From: an uncultured Pseudomonadota bacterium
Lineage (GTDB): Bacteria > Pseudomonadota > Alphaproteobacteria > UBA9219
NCBI GenBank assembly: GCA_903919315.1
Contig: CAIXHP010000047.1
Location: 1 to 41,988, forward strand
DNA: 41,988 bases
Direction: 5' to 3'
Shown here: positions 16,471 to 27,259 of the stretch, piece after piece
Layout: each line of letters starts with the position of its first letter
Numbering within the stretch: position 1 is the first letter of the stretch
Position numbers and translations under genes: made by a program
Notes under the pieces: model-generated
The model's database searches: none
The model's input: only the letters and a program-made list of their open reading frames with translations
Told to the model about the DNA's origin: nothing

Positions 16471-17192
16471 AAAACGCGGTGTTGTGGGTGCGTTCGCTCG
16501 TTTTCGTCGTATTGTTTTTCGGCTGGACGTTCATTCTCCAAATCGCCTTGCTCTGGACTTTGGTGATGCCCAAGAAGGTTTTGTTCTGGTGTATCCATAG
16601 GTGGCAAACGCAGCTGGGCTGGCTGGAGCGGAATATCGTCGGCATCGACTATCGCGTGATCGGGCGCGGGAATATTCCCGAAGGCGCTTGCATCATCGCC
16701 GCCAAGCATGAATCGGCTTGGGAGACGTGCAAATTGCACGTTCTGTTCGGCAATCCCGCCATTGTGCTTAAGGAAGAGCTGGAGCGGGTGCCGATTTGGG
16801 GCTGGTACGGCAAGGCTACGGGCGTGATCCCGATTGATCGCGGCAGCGGCGGTAAAGCGCTCGTGAAGATGAAGAAGGCGGCGCAGGAACGGGCCGCCGA
16901 AGGCCGCAAGATCGTCATCTTCCCGCAAGGCACACGGCTTTTGCCGGGCGTGCGCAAACCCTACAAGGTCGGCGTAGCGGCTTTGTATCAGGAACTGAAT
17001 CTTCCGGTCGTGCCGATGGCACTGAACTCCGGCCTATTCTGGCCCAAGACGCGATTCATCAAAACTCCCGGCACCATCACCATCGAATTCCTCCCCCCCA
17101 TTCCTCCCGGCCTAACGCGGTCAGAGATGATGCGCGAACTGGAAACGCGGTTGGAGGCGGCAAGCGATCGTCTGGCGGGTATAACGGCTTAA
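16467..17192 (+). CDS. plsC: 1-acyl-sn-glycerol-3-phosphate acyltransferase
   Basis: 241 residues. It acylates lysophosphatidic acid to phosphatidic acid, the second step of phospholipid synthesis, at the inner membrane. An N-terminal membrane helix (VFVVLFFGWTFILQIALLWTLV) precedes the catalytic block: AAKHESAWETC is the HX4D motif with Glu in place of the Asp, VIPIDRGSGG follows, and the glycerol-phosphate site is IFPQGTR. The Asp-to-Glu change is seen in some relatives and need not abolish activity. The start overlaps the ydcF stop (ATGA), last gene of the ftsE operon. It converges on dut with six bases between stops. Confidence 0.92.
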   Translation: MKNAVLWVRSLVFVVLFFGWTFILQIALLWTLVMPKKVLFWCIHRWQTQLGWLERNIVGIDYRVIGRGNIPEGACIIAAKHESAWETCKLHVLFGNPAIVLKEELERVPIWGWYGKATGVIPIDRGSGGKALVKMKKAAQERAAEGRKIVIFPQGTRLLPGVRKPYKVGVAALYQELNLPVVPMALNSGLFWPKTRFIKTPGTITIEFLPPIPPGLTRSEMMRELETRLEAASDRLAGITA

Positions 17193-17198
17193 CGACGA

Positions 17199-17660
17199 TT
17201 AGGCCGACTTCGACAATCCGGTCGAACCGAATCCGCCCGTGCCGCGCCCGGACTCCGGCAAGGCATCCACCGTTTGCCATCCCACGCGGGCGTAGGATGC
17301 CACCACCATTTGCGCGATGCGCATGCCGCGCGTGATGGTGAAAGGCTCCGCGCCAAGGTTGGCGAGGATAACTTGCACCTCGCCGCGATAGTCCGCATCG
17401 ATGGTACCGGGGCTATTCAATACCGTGACTCCATGTTTGAACGCTAGGCCGGAGCGCGGACGAACCTGCGCCTCATAGCCTTCCGGCAAAGCGATGGACA
17501 GCCCTGTCGGTACCAGTACGCGCGCGCCGGGAGCCACAACCACATCGTCCGTCACAGCAGCGCACAAATCCATTCCGGCGGAATGCAGGGTTGCGTAGGC
17601 GGGAAGATCAAGTCCGGCGGCGTGAGGCAACGCAGTGATAGCGACGGTGATGGAGGTCAT
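17199..17660 (-). CDS. dut: dUTP diphosphatase
   Basis: Hydrolyses dUTP to dUMP and pyrophosphate, keeping uracil out of DNA and feeding thymidylate synthesis. 153 residues, a trimeric all-beta enzyme. Motifs: 1 HSAGMDLCA, 2 [11 protein letters not shown], 3 [17 protein letters not shown], 4 RIAQMVV, and the C-terminal arm [12 protein letters not shown] start at ATG 17660 with AAGGAA just upstream; the frame extends further back into coaBC without family match. It is the last gene of a minus-strand run with coaBC, the SH3 protein, tgt and queA. Confidence 0.95.
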   Translation of the reverse strand: MTSITVAITALPHAAGLDLPAYATLHSAGMDLCAAVTDDVVVAPGARVLVPTGLSIALPEGYEAQVRPRSGLAFKHGVTVLNSPGTIDADYRGEVQVILANLGAEPFTITRGMRIAQMVVASYARVGWQTVDALPESGRGTGGFGSTGLSKSA

Positions 17661-17701
17661 GAGGCGGTTCCTTGTTGTTTCAATAGACGGAGAGGAATCT
17701 G

Positions 17702-18925
17702 TTACGGTGAATGGTTGAAGAATGCGACGACTTCTTCCGTTAAGCGGCGAGCTACGTCGGTCTTGCTTTGGCTGGGCCAAGGGTCGGCTGTTACTTCGTC
17801 TTGCGCGTTACGGCGCAGGAGCGTGACTTGGTTGTCGTCTTTGCCGAAGACTTTGTCCGTTCCCACCTGATTGGCGACAAGCCAGTCGCAACCTTTGCGT
17901 TGGAGCTTGCTCTTCGCATTGTCGTGGACACTCTCGGTCTCGGCGGCAAAGCCTATCACCAAGCGCGGGCGGCGCGGGCAGGATTGCGCAAGGGTGGCGA
18001 GAATGTCGGGATTCTCGACGAGGTCAAGGCGCGGCGCACCCGTGCCTTTTTTCAATTTGCCGGAAGCCGTATCCGCTGCGCGCCAGTCGGCCACCGCCGC
18101 CGCGCACACGGCGATGTCGCAGGGCAAGGCGGCTTCGCAAGCCGCCAACATTTCGCGCGCGGATTCGACGTGAATGGTGCGAACGCCGGAAACATCGGGC
18201 AAAGCAACAGGGCCGGTAACCAAAATCGTCTCGGCCCCGCTCAGCGCCAAGGCAGCGGCAATCGCATGGCCTTGCTTGCCGGAGGATCGATTGCCCAGAA
18301 ACCGCACAGGATCGAGCGGTTCGTAGGTTGGGCCGCTGGTGACCAAGACGCGCTTTCCGGCGAGCGGGCCGGACACAGCGAAATGCGCGGTGACCGCTTC
18401 GACAATCGCGGCGACTTCGACCATCCGGCCCTCGCCTTCCTCGCCACAAGCCATCAGACCTTTGCCCGGGCCAATCACGGCTACTCCGCGCTGGCGCAAC
18501 GTCGCGACATTGGCTTGCACCGCCGGGTGGCTCCACATCGCTCCGTTCATCGCGGGTGCGATCATAAGCGGTTTGTCGTTGGCGAGCAGGACGGCGCTAG
18601 CCAGATCGTCCGCCAGTCCATGCGCCATTTTGCCAATCAGATTCGCGGTAGCAGGCGCGACCAGAACGAGATCGGACTCGCGCGATAGGCGAATGTGCGC
18701 CATCGCCTGCCCATCGGATAGCGCAAAAAGGTCGGTGAACACCGGCTCTTCCGACAGTGCGGCGACCGACAAAGGCGTGACGAATTCGGCACCGGCTTGA
18801 GTCAAAACACAGCGCACCCGCGCTCCCACCTCGCGCAGACGGCGGATGAGGTCGAGGCTTTTGTAGGCGGCTATCCCACCAGAAATGATCAGCAGGATTG
18901 TGCGGCCATGGAGGCTGTTTGTCAT
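17702..18925 (-). CDS. coaBC: Bifunctional phosphopantothenoylcysteine decarboxylase / phosphopantothenate-cysteine ligase
   Basis: Two steps of coenzyme A synthesis in one cytoplasmic protein of 407 residues. The N-terminal flavoprotein half (CoaC) shows [28 protein letters not shown] and the substrate loop PAMNGAMW. The C-terminal half (CoaB) begins near [21 protein letters not shown], followed by [22 protein letters not shown] and LVIGFAAET with the [10 protein letters not shown] end region. Full length and motifs are intact. dut follows 41 bases downstream, a frequent pairing in Alphaproteobacteria. Confidence 0.95.
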   Translation of the reverse strand: MTNSLHGRTILLIISGGIAAYKSLDLIRRLREVGARVRCVLTQAGAEFVTPLSVAALSEEPVFTDLFALSDGQAMAHIRLSRESDLVLVAPATANLIGKMAHGLADDLASAVLLANDKPLMIAPAMNGAMWSHPAVQANVATLRQRGVAVIGPGKGLMACGEEGEGRMVEVAAIVEAVTAHFAVSGPLAGKRVLVTSGPTYEPLDPVRFLGNRSSGKQGHAIAAALALSGAETILVTGPVALPDVSGVRTIHVESAREMLAACEAALPCDIAVCAAAVADWRAADTASGKLKKGTGAPRLDLVENPDILATLAQSCPRRPRLVIGFAAETESVHDNAKSKLQRKGCDWLVANQVGTDKVFGKDDNQVTLLRRNAQDEVTADPWPSQSKTDVARRLTEEVVAFFNHSP

Positions 18926-18951
18926 CGGGATTTCCTCGCCAAAGCGGAAGA

Positions 18952-19473
18952 TCAGTCAAAGACCTCGTTCGGGTACACGCCCCATATTTCGGTTTTGCGC
19001 AAATAGCCCTTCACATCGTCGAATTTCATACGGCACCATTCGGGAGCGCAGGATAGGAGCTGGCCGATAGCGCCCGGCTCAAGATGCGCCACGACGGGGG
19101 ATGCCAGATCTTCGGCACGGTACAGATCGCGCAAGGTTTTATCGTTGGGAGGAGCCACCACGATGGCGGCACGTTTGCCGGACAGCGCGGTTTTGTGGAC
19201 CCAGCCTTCCGCGCCGTCGGAATCGCGGACGCGCCGCCAGATTTCATACTCCGCCGTGATTTCGACCGGCAGCCCCTGCTTCACAAACACCCATTCAATG
19301 GGGTAGCGCGTTCCCGGCCCTGTGCGAAGATTGACCTCGTTCGTACGCAGCGCAGCATAGCGCGGCAACGGCAAGCCCGTCGTGCCTTTGGCCTCGTCCT
19401 CCTTGTCGCCGTCAGCGGCCCAAGCAGGGACGCAAAGCGCAAGAAGCATTATCAAACTCAGCAATCTTTTCAT
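18952..19473 (-). CDS. Secreted SH3-domain protein
   Basis: 173 residues. A Sec signal peptide (MKRLLSLIMLLALCVPAWA, cleavage after AWA) leads to a mature periplasmic protein with bacterial SH3-like repeats: first NEVNLRTGPGTRYPIEWVFVK with IWRRVRDSDGAEGWVHKTALSG, then a second, weaker repeat (APEWCRMKFDDVKGYLRK). Such domains bind peptidoglycan or protein partners; no enzyme part is present. It sits between tgt (nine bases away) and coaBC, a placement without evident functional link. Confidence 0.85.
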   Translation of the reverse strand: MKRLLSLIMLLALCVPAWAADGDKEDEAKGTTGLPLPRYAALRTNEVNLRTGPGTRYPIEWVFVKQGLPVEITAEYEIWRRVRDSDGAEGWVHKTALSGKRAAIVVAPPNDKTLRDLYRAEDLASPVVAHLEPGAIGQLLSCAPEWCRMKFDDVKGYLRKTEIWGVYPNEVFD

Positions 19474-19482
19474 TCGATTATC

Positions 19483-21686
<2,204 letters not shown>

Positions 21687-21746
21687 GTGCCAAGCTATAG
21701 CCGTGCGGGAACGTCCGGCAAAGCCTCAATTGCCCGAATTGAGCAT

Positions 21747-21784
21747 AAAAAATCCCGGAGTGCGTACATCCGGCACCCCGGGAC
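21747..21784 (-). terminator. Rho-independent terminator of the glycine-zipper gene
   Basis: On the minus strand TCCCGGGGTGCC pairs, with one bulge, with GCACTCCGGGA around a short loop, followed by six T (21747-21752). It starts 25 bases after the stop at 21809 and insulates queA from that gene. Confidence 0.8.
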
Positions 21785-21808
21785 TTCTCTCGCTATGAGA
21801 TGGCGTAA

Positions 21809-22354
21809 TTATTGGCGAACTTGCCAGCTTCCGTCAGGCTGAAGGCAGGCGGTACCGTAGCTTTCCTCGATCCGGTCGCCGATGCGCACCTGCTGCGTAT
21901 ACTCGCGGCAATAGCTCGTCGAACGGCTGCCGACATAGCTTTGCTGGACATAAACCGGCGCTCTCGTGCGGTAATCGTCCTCTTCCTGCACATAAACGGC
22001 CCGAACCGGCGGCGCAGGCGGCGCGACATAGGTGGGTTGATAATAACTGTAACTCTCGGCGTAGTAGGACGGGCCGGGTGCATAGTAGCCATAGCCGCTA
22101 TAGCCCCGCCCGGCATAACCCGCGTTGGCGCGATCCATCGATTGGCCCATCTGGTTGCCGACCACTCCACCCATAAACACGCCCAGCCCCGTCGTGGCCA
22201 AGCGGCCATCGCCCTTGCCGAATTGGCTGCCAAGCAATCCGCCCAACGCCGCGCCGATACCGGTACCCCACACTGCGCTCTCGCCCGCATGGGCCGGAGC
22301 GGCGGCCCCAACCGTCATCGCGATAACTCCCAACGTCATCAGAAGCTTGCGCAT
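21809..22354 (-). CDS. Glycine-zipper surface-antigen-like protein, second paralogue
   Basis: 181 residues. A Sec signal peptide ([23 protein letters not shown]) without lipobox Cys distinguishes it from the lipoprotein at 6474. The glycine zipper ([34 protein letters not shown]) and the C-terminal tail ([30 protein letters not shown]) are closely alike. Between them is an inserted Tyr/Pro/Ser-rich stretch ([21 protein letters not shown]) of low complexity, typical of envelope proteins. Probably outer-membrane-associated. A clean terminator follows. Confidence 0.8.
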   Translation of the reverse strand: MRKLLMTLGVIAMTVGAAAPAHAGESAVWGTGIGAALGGLLGSQFGKGDGRLATTGLGVFMGGVVGNQMGQSMDRANAGYAGRGYSGYGYYAPGPSYYAESYSYYQPTYVAPPAPPVRAVYVQEEDDYRTRAPVYVQQSYVGSRSTSYCREYTQQVRIGDRIEESYGTACLQPDGSWQVRQ

Positions 22355-22503
22355 TTTGATCTTTTCTCCCCCTGCCGTCCGCTTTCATAGGCAATCCGCC
22401 CAATGAACCGACTCTGACGCTAACGGCAAGGTATGGCAAGACTTGGGCAAATCGGAAGCAAAACGATGAATTTAGGATTTTAAAATTACCAAGGACGGCT
22501 CCA

Positions 22504-22560
22504 TTGACAAACGTAGGCGTTAAAGCGCCTATAACTTTGCCAGCCGTTAATGGTTAACGG
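22504..22560 (+). promoter_or_regulatory. Promoter-like region with two inverted repeats ahead of the PfkB kinase
   Basis: TTGACA (22504-22509) and TATAAC (22530-22535) lie 20 bases apart, too long for an ideal promoter. Between them AGGCG-N6-CGCCT (22515-22530) is an inverted repeat, and just downstream CCGTTAA-TGG-TTAACGG (22544-22560) is a perfect 7-bp-arm repeat that also contains ATGGTTAA, the complement of the CtrA half-site TTAACCAT. The layout suggests activator or repressor control of the gene at 22594. Confidence 0.45.
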
Positions 22561-22593
22561 GATGATTCCCTCCTTCTTTGCGAGATTCCACCC

Positions 22594-23607
22594 ATGCCTC
22601 AGCCCACTTTCGACGTCTGCGCCATCGGCAACGCCATCGTGGACATTATCGCCGAGGCCGATGACGCGTTCCTGCGAACGCACAAAATCGACAAGGGCGT
22701 GATGACGTTGATCGACGCGAAACGCGCCGATTTTCTCTATGACAAGATCGGCCCTGCGATTGAAACGTCCGGCGGCTCGGTGGCGAATTCGGTGGCGGGT
22801 ATCGCCGCTTTGGGCGGAAAACCGGCCTATATTGGCAAAGTCAAAGACGACCAATTGGGAAAGATTTTCGGCCACGACCTGCGCTCAACAGGTGTGCATT
22901 TCGCGACTCCCGCCTTGTCCGCCGACCCGACGCTGAACGCGCCCCCCACGGCGCGTTGCATGATCCTTGTCACGCCGGACGCGCAGCGCAGCATGAACAC
23001 CTATCTCGGCGCGAGCGTCGAGCTGACCGCCGCCGACATCGACCCGGAATTGATCCATCAGGCGCAGATCACCTATCTGGAAGGCTATCTGTTCGACAAA
23101 CCGACAGCGCAAGCGGCGTTTCGGCTCGCGGCGCAGGTGGCTCATGCGGGCGGGAAAAAACTGGCACTGACGCTCTCCGACCCTTTCTGCGTCGAACGCC
23201 ATCGCGAGGCGTTTCTCGACCTGATCCGCAACGATGTCGATATTTTGTTCGCGAACGAACACGAGCTTATGGCGCTGTTTCGGTCTATTTCCTTTGAGTC
23301 CGCGCTGGCGACAGCGCGCACGCTGTGTGAAACGGTTGTCGGCACCCGCAGCGACAAAGGCGCGGTGATTGCCTGTGGCGACGCGACGGCGACGATTGCG
23401 GCAGAGCCGGTGGCCGAGGTGGTGGACACGACCGGCGCAGGCGATCTGTTCGCCGCCGGAATGCTGTTCGGTCTGACGCATGGCCACAGCACCGAAGAAA
23501 GCGGCCGCCTCGGCGCAATCGCCGCCGCCGAAATCATCAGCCACTACGGGCCGCGCCCCCAACATTCCCTCAAGGAACTGGCGCGGGCAAAGGGGATCAG
23601 GGTTTAA
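22594..23607 (+). CDS. PfkB-family sugar kinase, probable adenosine kinase
   Basis: 337 residues, ribokinase fold. Signature 1 is SGGSVANSVAGIAALGGKPAYIGKV; signature 2, with catalytic Asp, is VVDTTGAGDLFAAGMLFG. The N-terminus (FDVCAIGNAIVDIIAEADDAFL) and MNTYLGAS follow the pattern of alphaproteobacterial adenosine kinases, which phosphorylate adenosine to AMP for purine salvage. Substrate is inferred from overall resemblance; ribokinase-like sugar activity is the alternative. Monocistronic: a strong hairpin follows 12 bases after the stop, then a convergent gene. Confidence 0.85.
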   Translation: MPQPTFDVCAIGNAIVDIIAEADDAFLRTHKIDKGVMTLIDAKRADFLYDKIGPAIETSGGSVANSVAGIAALGGKPAYIGKVKDDQLGKIFGHDLRSTGVHFATPALSADPTLNAPPTARCMILVTPDAQRSMNTYLGASVELTAADIDPELIHQAQITYLEGYLFDKPTAQAAFRLAAQVAHAGGKKLALTLSDPFCVERHREAFLDLIRNDVDILFANEHELMALFRSISFESALATARTLCETVVGTRSDKGAVIACGDATATIAAEPVAEVVDTTGAGDLFAAGMLFGLTHGHSTEESGRLGAIAAAEIISHYGPRPQHSLKELARAKGIRV

Positions 23608-23619
23608 ACGGGGAAAGCG

Positions 23620-23642
23620 GCCCCCTTCCGGCGGAAGGGGGC
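23620..23642. terminator. Hairpin between two convergent genes
   Basis: GCCCCCTTCC (23620-23629) and GGAAGGGGGC (23633-23642) form a perfect 10-bp stem with a 3-base loop, midway between convergent stops at 23607 and 23650. There is no T run on either strand, so it may be a bidirectional terminator that needs Rho, or a 3' stabilising hairpin. Confidence 0.5.
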
Positions 23643-23649
23643 GTTGCGC

Positions 23650-24216
23650 TTAAGCGGCTTGCTGGTCTTCGAGAGGTGCGGCTTCGTTGAACAAATTGAG
23701 GGCAGCCTCGACCCAAGCGGCCACGTCTGAGCCATCGGAGGTCAGCACGGGGCCGTCCTGATGCTGAACATCGGCCACGACATCGGCCTTGGCCGCCTTT
23801 AGCTCGTCATGAAACGCCGCCGCCGCCGTTACGCTCAGACCTTCGCATTTGGACGAAAGAGCCAGAAGGGCTACGCCCGCGCCGATAGCGGCGATGGGTT
23901 TGCGCGCTTCGAGGAAGTGATTGACGATGCGCCGCGCGTGCGGGTTGGTCTTGAGCTTGGCCACGCCGCGTTCACCGCCGACCAGCACCAGAGCGTCATA
24001 ATCCGAGCCAAGCGCCGAACCGATGGGGGCATCGACGGGAAAATAATGGCCCCAGGCGTTGTCCTGCCAGCCGTTCACAAGGCCTTGCTCAGGCGCGATG
24101 ATTTTATAAGGAGCCTTGATCTTGGTCAGGGCGCGTTGCATTTCCGTAATGTTGTTTTCGTCAAAGCCGTTGGCGGCGAGAATAGCAATGGTCTTTTCAA
24201 CTAGCGGTGCAGTCAT
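23650..24216 (-). CDS. DJ-1/PfpI family protein lacking the nucleophilic Cys
   Basis: 188 residues. The class I glutamine amidotransferase-like fold is seen in TIAILAANGFDENNITEM, YDALVLVGGERGVAKLK and KPIAAIGAGVALLALSS. In active members this last block reads AAICHG, with Cys as nucleophile; here Gly-Ala replaces Cys-His. Protease, deglycase or glyoxalase activity through that Cys is thus unlikely, and a structural or binding role, or a different chemistry, is inferred. ATG 24216 is chosen for the AGGAG upstream; the frame opens 33 codons earlier with no similarity. Divergent from the EAL-like gene across 258 bases, in which I saw no gene. Confidence 0.75.
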   Translation of the reverse strand: MTAPLVEKTIAILAANGFDENNITEMQRALTKIKAPYKIIAPEQGLVNGWQDNAWGHYFPVDAPIGSALGSDYDALVLVGGERGVAKLKTNPHARRIVNHFLEARKPIAAIGAGVALLALSSKCEGLSVTAAAAFHDELKAAKADVVADVQHQDGPVLTSDGSDVAAWVEAALNLFNEAAPLEDQQAA

Positions 24217-24474
24217 AGGGCTTTTTCTCCTGAAGTTCTGAGGTAATGCGTTTCGCGCCTGAAAAACCGGCATCGGGATTGGGTCACAATTTTGCGATGC
24301 CGCACTATGCCACAAATGTTAACGCTTTGGAAACCCTGATTTTACTTTCCTGCTTATCAGGAGAAACCGGTGTTGCCGGAAAGCTGCAGCCCTTTTTCGC
24401 GAAAATCGTGCTGAAAATCGCCTCAGGCGAGTATTTTAAGTTAAAATTAGCGCCGACGATGGTAAATCTCGGTC

Positions 24475-25686
24475 ATGAGAACATGGGAAGTCGAAGACAA
24501 CAAGGCCATCCCTTCCGATCTGGTGCGCGAGCAGGATTTTACCATGCGCATCCGGCGGCTGCATCGGCTTAACGTTCCGCAAGTGGTTGCCAACGTCGCG
24601 CTGAACACCATCGACGCGGCCACGGGAGGACGCGGCTCGTTGGAGGACGCACAGCGACGATTGCAGGACTTTGCCAAAACCACCCGTGGTGACTATGTCG
24701 AAATGACGAACGGGGACGCGTTCTTGCTCTGGCCCACGGCAAACGCGCCACGCACCCTCCCCGCCGCGCTTGAAAAAGTTGCCATCCCCCTGAACTCGGG
24801 GACAGAGGGGCGCGACGGGCTGGTGAAGCTTTTTCAACTGCCCGCCGATTATGCGGCGCTGCGCGAACGCATCAATCACTACATCGAAAAGGAACGCACT
24901 GCAGCCATCTCAGGCCAGACCGCGACACCAACGCGGAGTTTGCACAGCGAGGCCGCGCGCGGCCCGCTCACCGCGTGGAGCGTTAGCCAGATCGAAAAGA
25001 GGCTTAACGAAATCGACCTTCAAGGCTACCTTCGTACACAAACGATCTTTGAGAGACAGCGCGACGGCGCATGGTCGGGACTGGCGGAGGAATGGTACGT
25101 CGGATTCGACGAATTGCGCCGCGCCGAATTCCCCCACGTCGAACTTGCCGCGTCGGAACATTTGTTCATGGCGCTGTGCCATGTCCTTGATCGCCGTTTG
25201 CTGGCAGATTTGGCGCAAAACATTGAAACGCTGACCGGACGGCGGATTCACATCAATCTTTCCGTCGCCTCGATTATGGATCCGGCCTTTGCCCGTTTCG
25301 CCCACGGCGTGCCACGGGCGGATCGCGGCGCTATCGGGTTTGAACTGCATTGCGGCGATCTCTTGCAAGATTTCGCGCTCACACTCAACGCGACGACGCT
25401 CCTCCACCGCGAGGGTTTTAAGGTCGCCATCGACGGGATCACGCCGGATATGCTGCGCTATGTCAATTTCGGCGCATTCGAGGTTGATTACATCAAGATC
25501 AATGTGTCGCAGGATCATTTTGCCGCTTTGGACGAGCCTTTGACCCAACGGGCTTTGCGACAGATTCCGCCGGAAAAGATTATCTTTTTCCGTTGCGACA
25601 ATCCGTCGGGCCTCGAACGCGGCATCACCGACGGCGTGACGAAATTTCAGGGCTGGCTGATCGACGCGCGGACACGCGGAGACTGA
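24475..25686 (+). CDS. Degenerate EAL-domain protein
   Basis: 403 residues. The first ~170 residues are of unknown fold (LEDAQRRLQDFAKTTRGDYVEM). The C-terminal ~230 resemble an EAL barrel: PHVELAASEHLFMALCHVLDRRLL, INLSVASIMDPAFARFA, then GFELHCGDLLQD at the EAL position, VAIDGITPDMLRYVNF where active enzymes have a DDFG loop, and VDYIKINVS. The EAL tripeptide is FEL and the DDFG acidic pair is reduced, so hydrolysis of c-di-GMP is improbable. It may bind the dinucleotide or act by protein contact. Start ATG 24475 has no strong ribosome binding site. Confidence 0.65.
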   Translation: MRTWEVEDNKAIPSDLVREQDFTMRIRRLHRLNVPQVVANVALNTIDAATGGRGSLEDAQRRLQDFAKTTRGDYVEMTNGDAFLLWPTANAPRTLPAALEKVAIPLNSGTEGRDGLVKLFQLPADYAALRERINHYIEKERTAAISGQTATPTRSLHSEAARGPLTAWSVSQIEKRLNEIDLQGYLRTQTIFERQRDGAWSGLAEEWYVGFDELRRAEFPHVELAASEHLFMALCHVLDRRLLADLAQNIETLTGRRIHINLSVASIMDPAFARFAHGVPRADRGAIGFELHCGDLLQDFALTLNATTLLHREGFKVAIDGITPDMLRYVNFGAFEVDYIKINVSQDHFAALDEPLTQRALRQIPPEKIIFFRCDNPSGLERGITDGVTKFQGWLIDARTRGD

Positions 25687-25760
25687 CTTTTCGCTTTCGC
25701 CTTTCTGGCGCGTGGCGTAGATTCGCCCACATAGGCCCAACCTATTTTCTAGGATTGCCA

Positions 25761-26582
25761 ATGTCTTCGGTCGAATTATCGCTTTTCGCTTTTGCCTTAC
25801 TCGCGTCCGGATTGGGCATGGGGCTAGCGGCTGGATTGTTCGGCATCGGAGGCGGGGTCATTCTTGTTCCGGTTCTTTCGCTGTTGTTCAGGCTCGATGG
25901 CGCGTCGCCCGATACGGCCATTCATATGGCCATAGGAACTTCGCTGGCCGCGATCATTCCGACATCCATTGCTTCGTTCATTGCCCACGCCCGGCATGGA
26001 GCGGTGGACAAAGAGCTGTTGCGTCTGTGGGCTCCCACTATTGTCGTCGGCTCGGCGCTGGGGAGCTTGGTCGCGCATGTCGTCGGGGGGCAGTTTCTTA
26101 GCCTGCTATTTGGCGCGTTCGCCCTGACCGTCGCGTTTCAAATGGCGCGACCGCCCAAGAAGGAAGAGACAACCACGGTGCGATTGCCGAGCGGCCCGTG
26201 GCAGCGCTTGCTGGCTGGCGCGATCGGATTCCTGTCGTCGTTATTAGGCATCGGCGGCGGTTCGCTTTCGGTGCCGACCATGGTGATGTTTGGCATGCCC
26301 CTTCGCAACGCGATCGGAACTTCGCCGATCATCGGGCTTCTCATATCCCTACCCGCCACGATTATATTCATGCTGGCCCCTGCGCCGACGGGGCATCTGC
26401 CTCCCGGCAGCTTCGGGCATATCAATTTGTTGGCCTTCACGTTGCTGGCGCCATCCAGCATGTTGATGGCTCCCCATGGCGCAGACCTTGCCCACAAATG
26501 GCCGCCACGGACATTACAAAAGGTCTTCGCCGCGATCCTTCTGCTGATCGCCGCCAAAATGATCGTCCCGCTCTTTTTGTAA
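25761..26582 (+). CDS. TauE/SafE-family membrane exporter
   Basis: 273 residues, about eight membrane helices in two similar halves. Each half opens with a glycine-rich segment: GLAAGLFGIGGGVILVPVL in the first and FLSSLLGIGGGSLSVPTMV in the second, the hallmark of the family. Relatives move sulfite, sulfoacetate or other small organic anions across the inner membrane; the substrate cannot be read here. ATG 25761 is taken because the first helix follows directly; the frame runs back into the EAL-like gene. No obvious pathway partners nearby. Confidence 0.85.
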   Translation: MSSVELSLFAFALLASGLGMGLAAGLFGIGGGVILVPVLSLLFRLDGASPDTAIHMAIGTSLAAIIPTSIASFIAHARHGAVDKELLRLWAPTIVVGSALGSLVAHVVGGQFLSLLFGAFALTVAFQMARPPKKEETTTVRLPSGPWQRLLAGAIGFLSSLLGIGGGSLSVPTMVMFGMPLRNAIGTSPIIGLLISLPATIIFMLAPAPTGHLPPGSFGHINLLAFTLLAPSSMLMAPHGADLAHKWPPRTLQKVFAAILLLIAAKMIVPLFL

Positions 26583-26601
26583 GCGTTCGCTTGCCGAAGG
26601 T

Positions 26602-27198
26602 TCAGGCGAAATAATCGAAAACGTTGGTGATCGATGTCGAAGAGCCATCGGACTGAGAAGTAAGCAGCGTTCCGAGGGTAGCGCTGATGTTATAGCCAGT
26701 GCTTTGCCCTGACATTAGTTGGTTTTGGATCGTGTCCGCCGAAGCCAGCGTTTTGTATTTGGCGGTAAAAGTGTCGCCTGAGGTAAGGGTCACGTCAAAA
26801 TTGAGGCCACGGCTTTTCGATGTGCCGACATCGTAGGTAACTTTCAGGACATAGTTCGTGTTCTTTAGCTTAAGCCCTTCCGAGGACTTCAATTTCGCAT
26901 AGGCGGCTTTTAAGGTGCTGTTCGTCCCGCCGCTGTCGGCGAGAAGGCGTGAACCGCTTTGGTCGTAGAGCTGGACGCGGGTGCCTCGGTTGTTATTCGT
27001 CGCAAGCTTAACGCTATCGCCCTTGCGGAAAGAAAATTTGTAATAGCCGACGGGATCTTGCTGGGTGATGGTGCCTCGAACTTCGAGCGCGGTCTTGTTG
27101 GCATCAAGATAGCCGACATGCGCGGCATCCGCCACGGTGCCGTTGATCTTGTTGACCACCGACTGCTGGTAGAGCATCTGGCGAACAGCCAATGTCAT
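26602..27198 (-). CDS. Hypothetical protein with a pre-peptidase-C-like beta domain
   Basis: 198 residues, not firmly recognised. Residues about 35-140 read like a beta-sandwich of the bacterial pre-peptidase C type: VRGTITQQDPVGYYKFSFRKGDSVKLATNN, TRVQLYDQSGSRLLADSGGTN, NTNYVLKVTY. The rest is Ser/Thr-rich and ends hydrophobic (ITNVFDYFA). There is no Sec signal, but the Ser/Thr/Asn/Gly-rich composition and short aromatic end suggest export, perhaps by type I secretion. The start is supported by GGGAGG before the ATG. Confidence 0.5.
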   Translation of the reverse strand: MTLAVRQMLYQQSVVNKINGTVADAAHVGYLDANKTALEVRGTITQQDPVGYYKFSFRKGDSVKLATNNNRGTRVQLYDQSGSRLLADSGGTNSTLKAAYAKLKSSEGLKLKNTNYVLKVTYDVGTSKSRGLNFDVTLTSGDTFTAKYKTLASADTIQNQLMSGQSTGYNISATLGTLLTSQSDGSSTSITNVFDYFA

Positions 27199-27259
27199 CG
27201 CGGCCTCCCGTTAAGCACCAACGTCTTTAGACTCTAAGCCCGAAGTGGTTAAAGACGCA

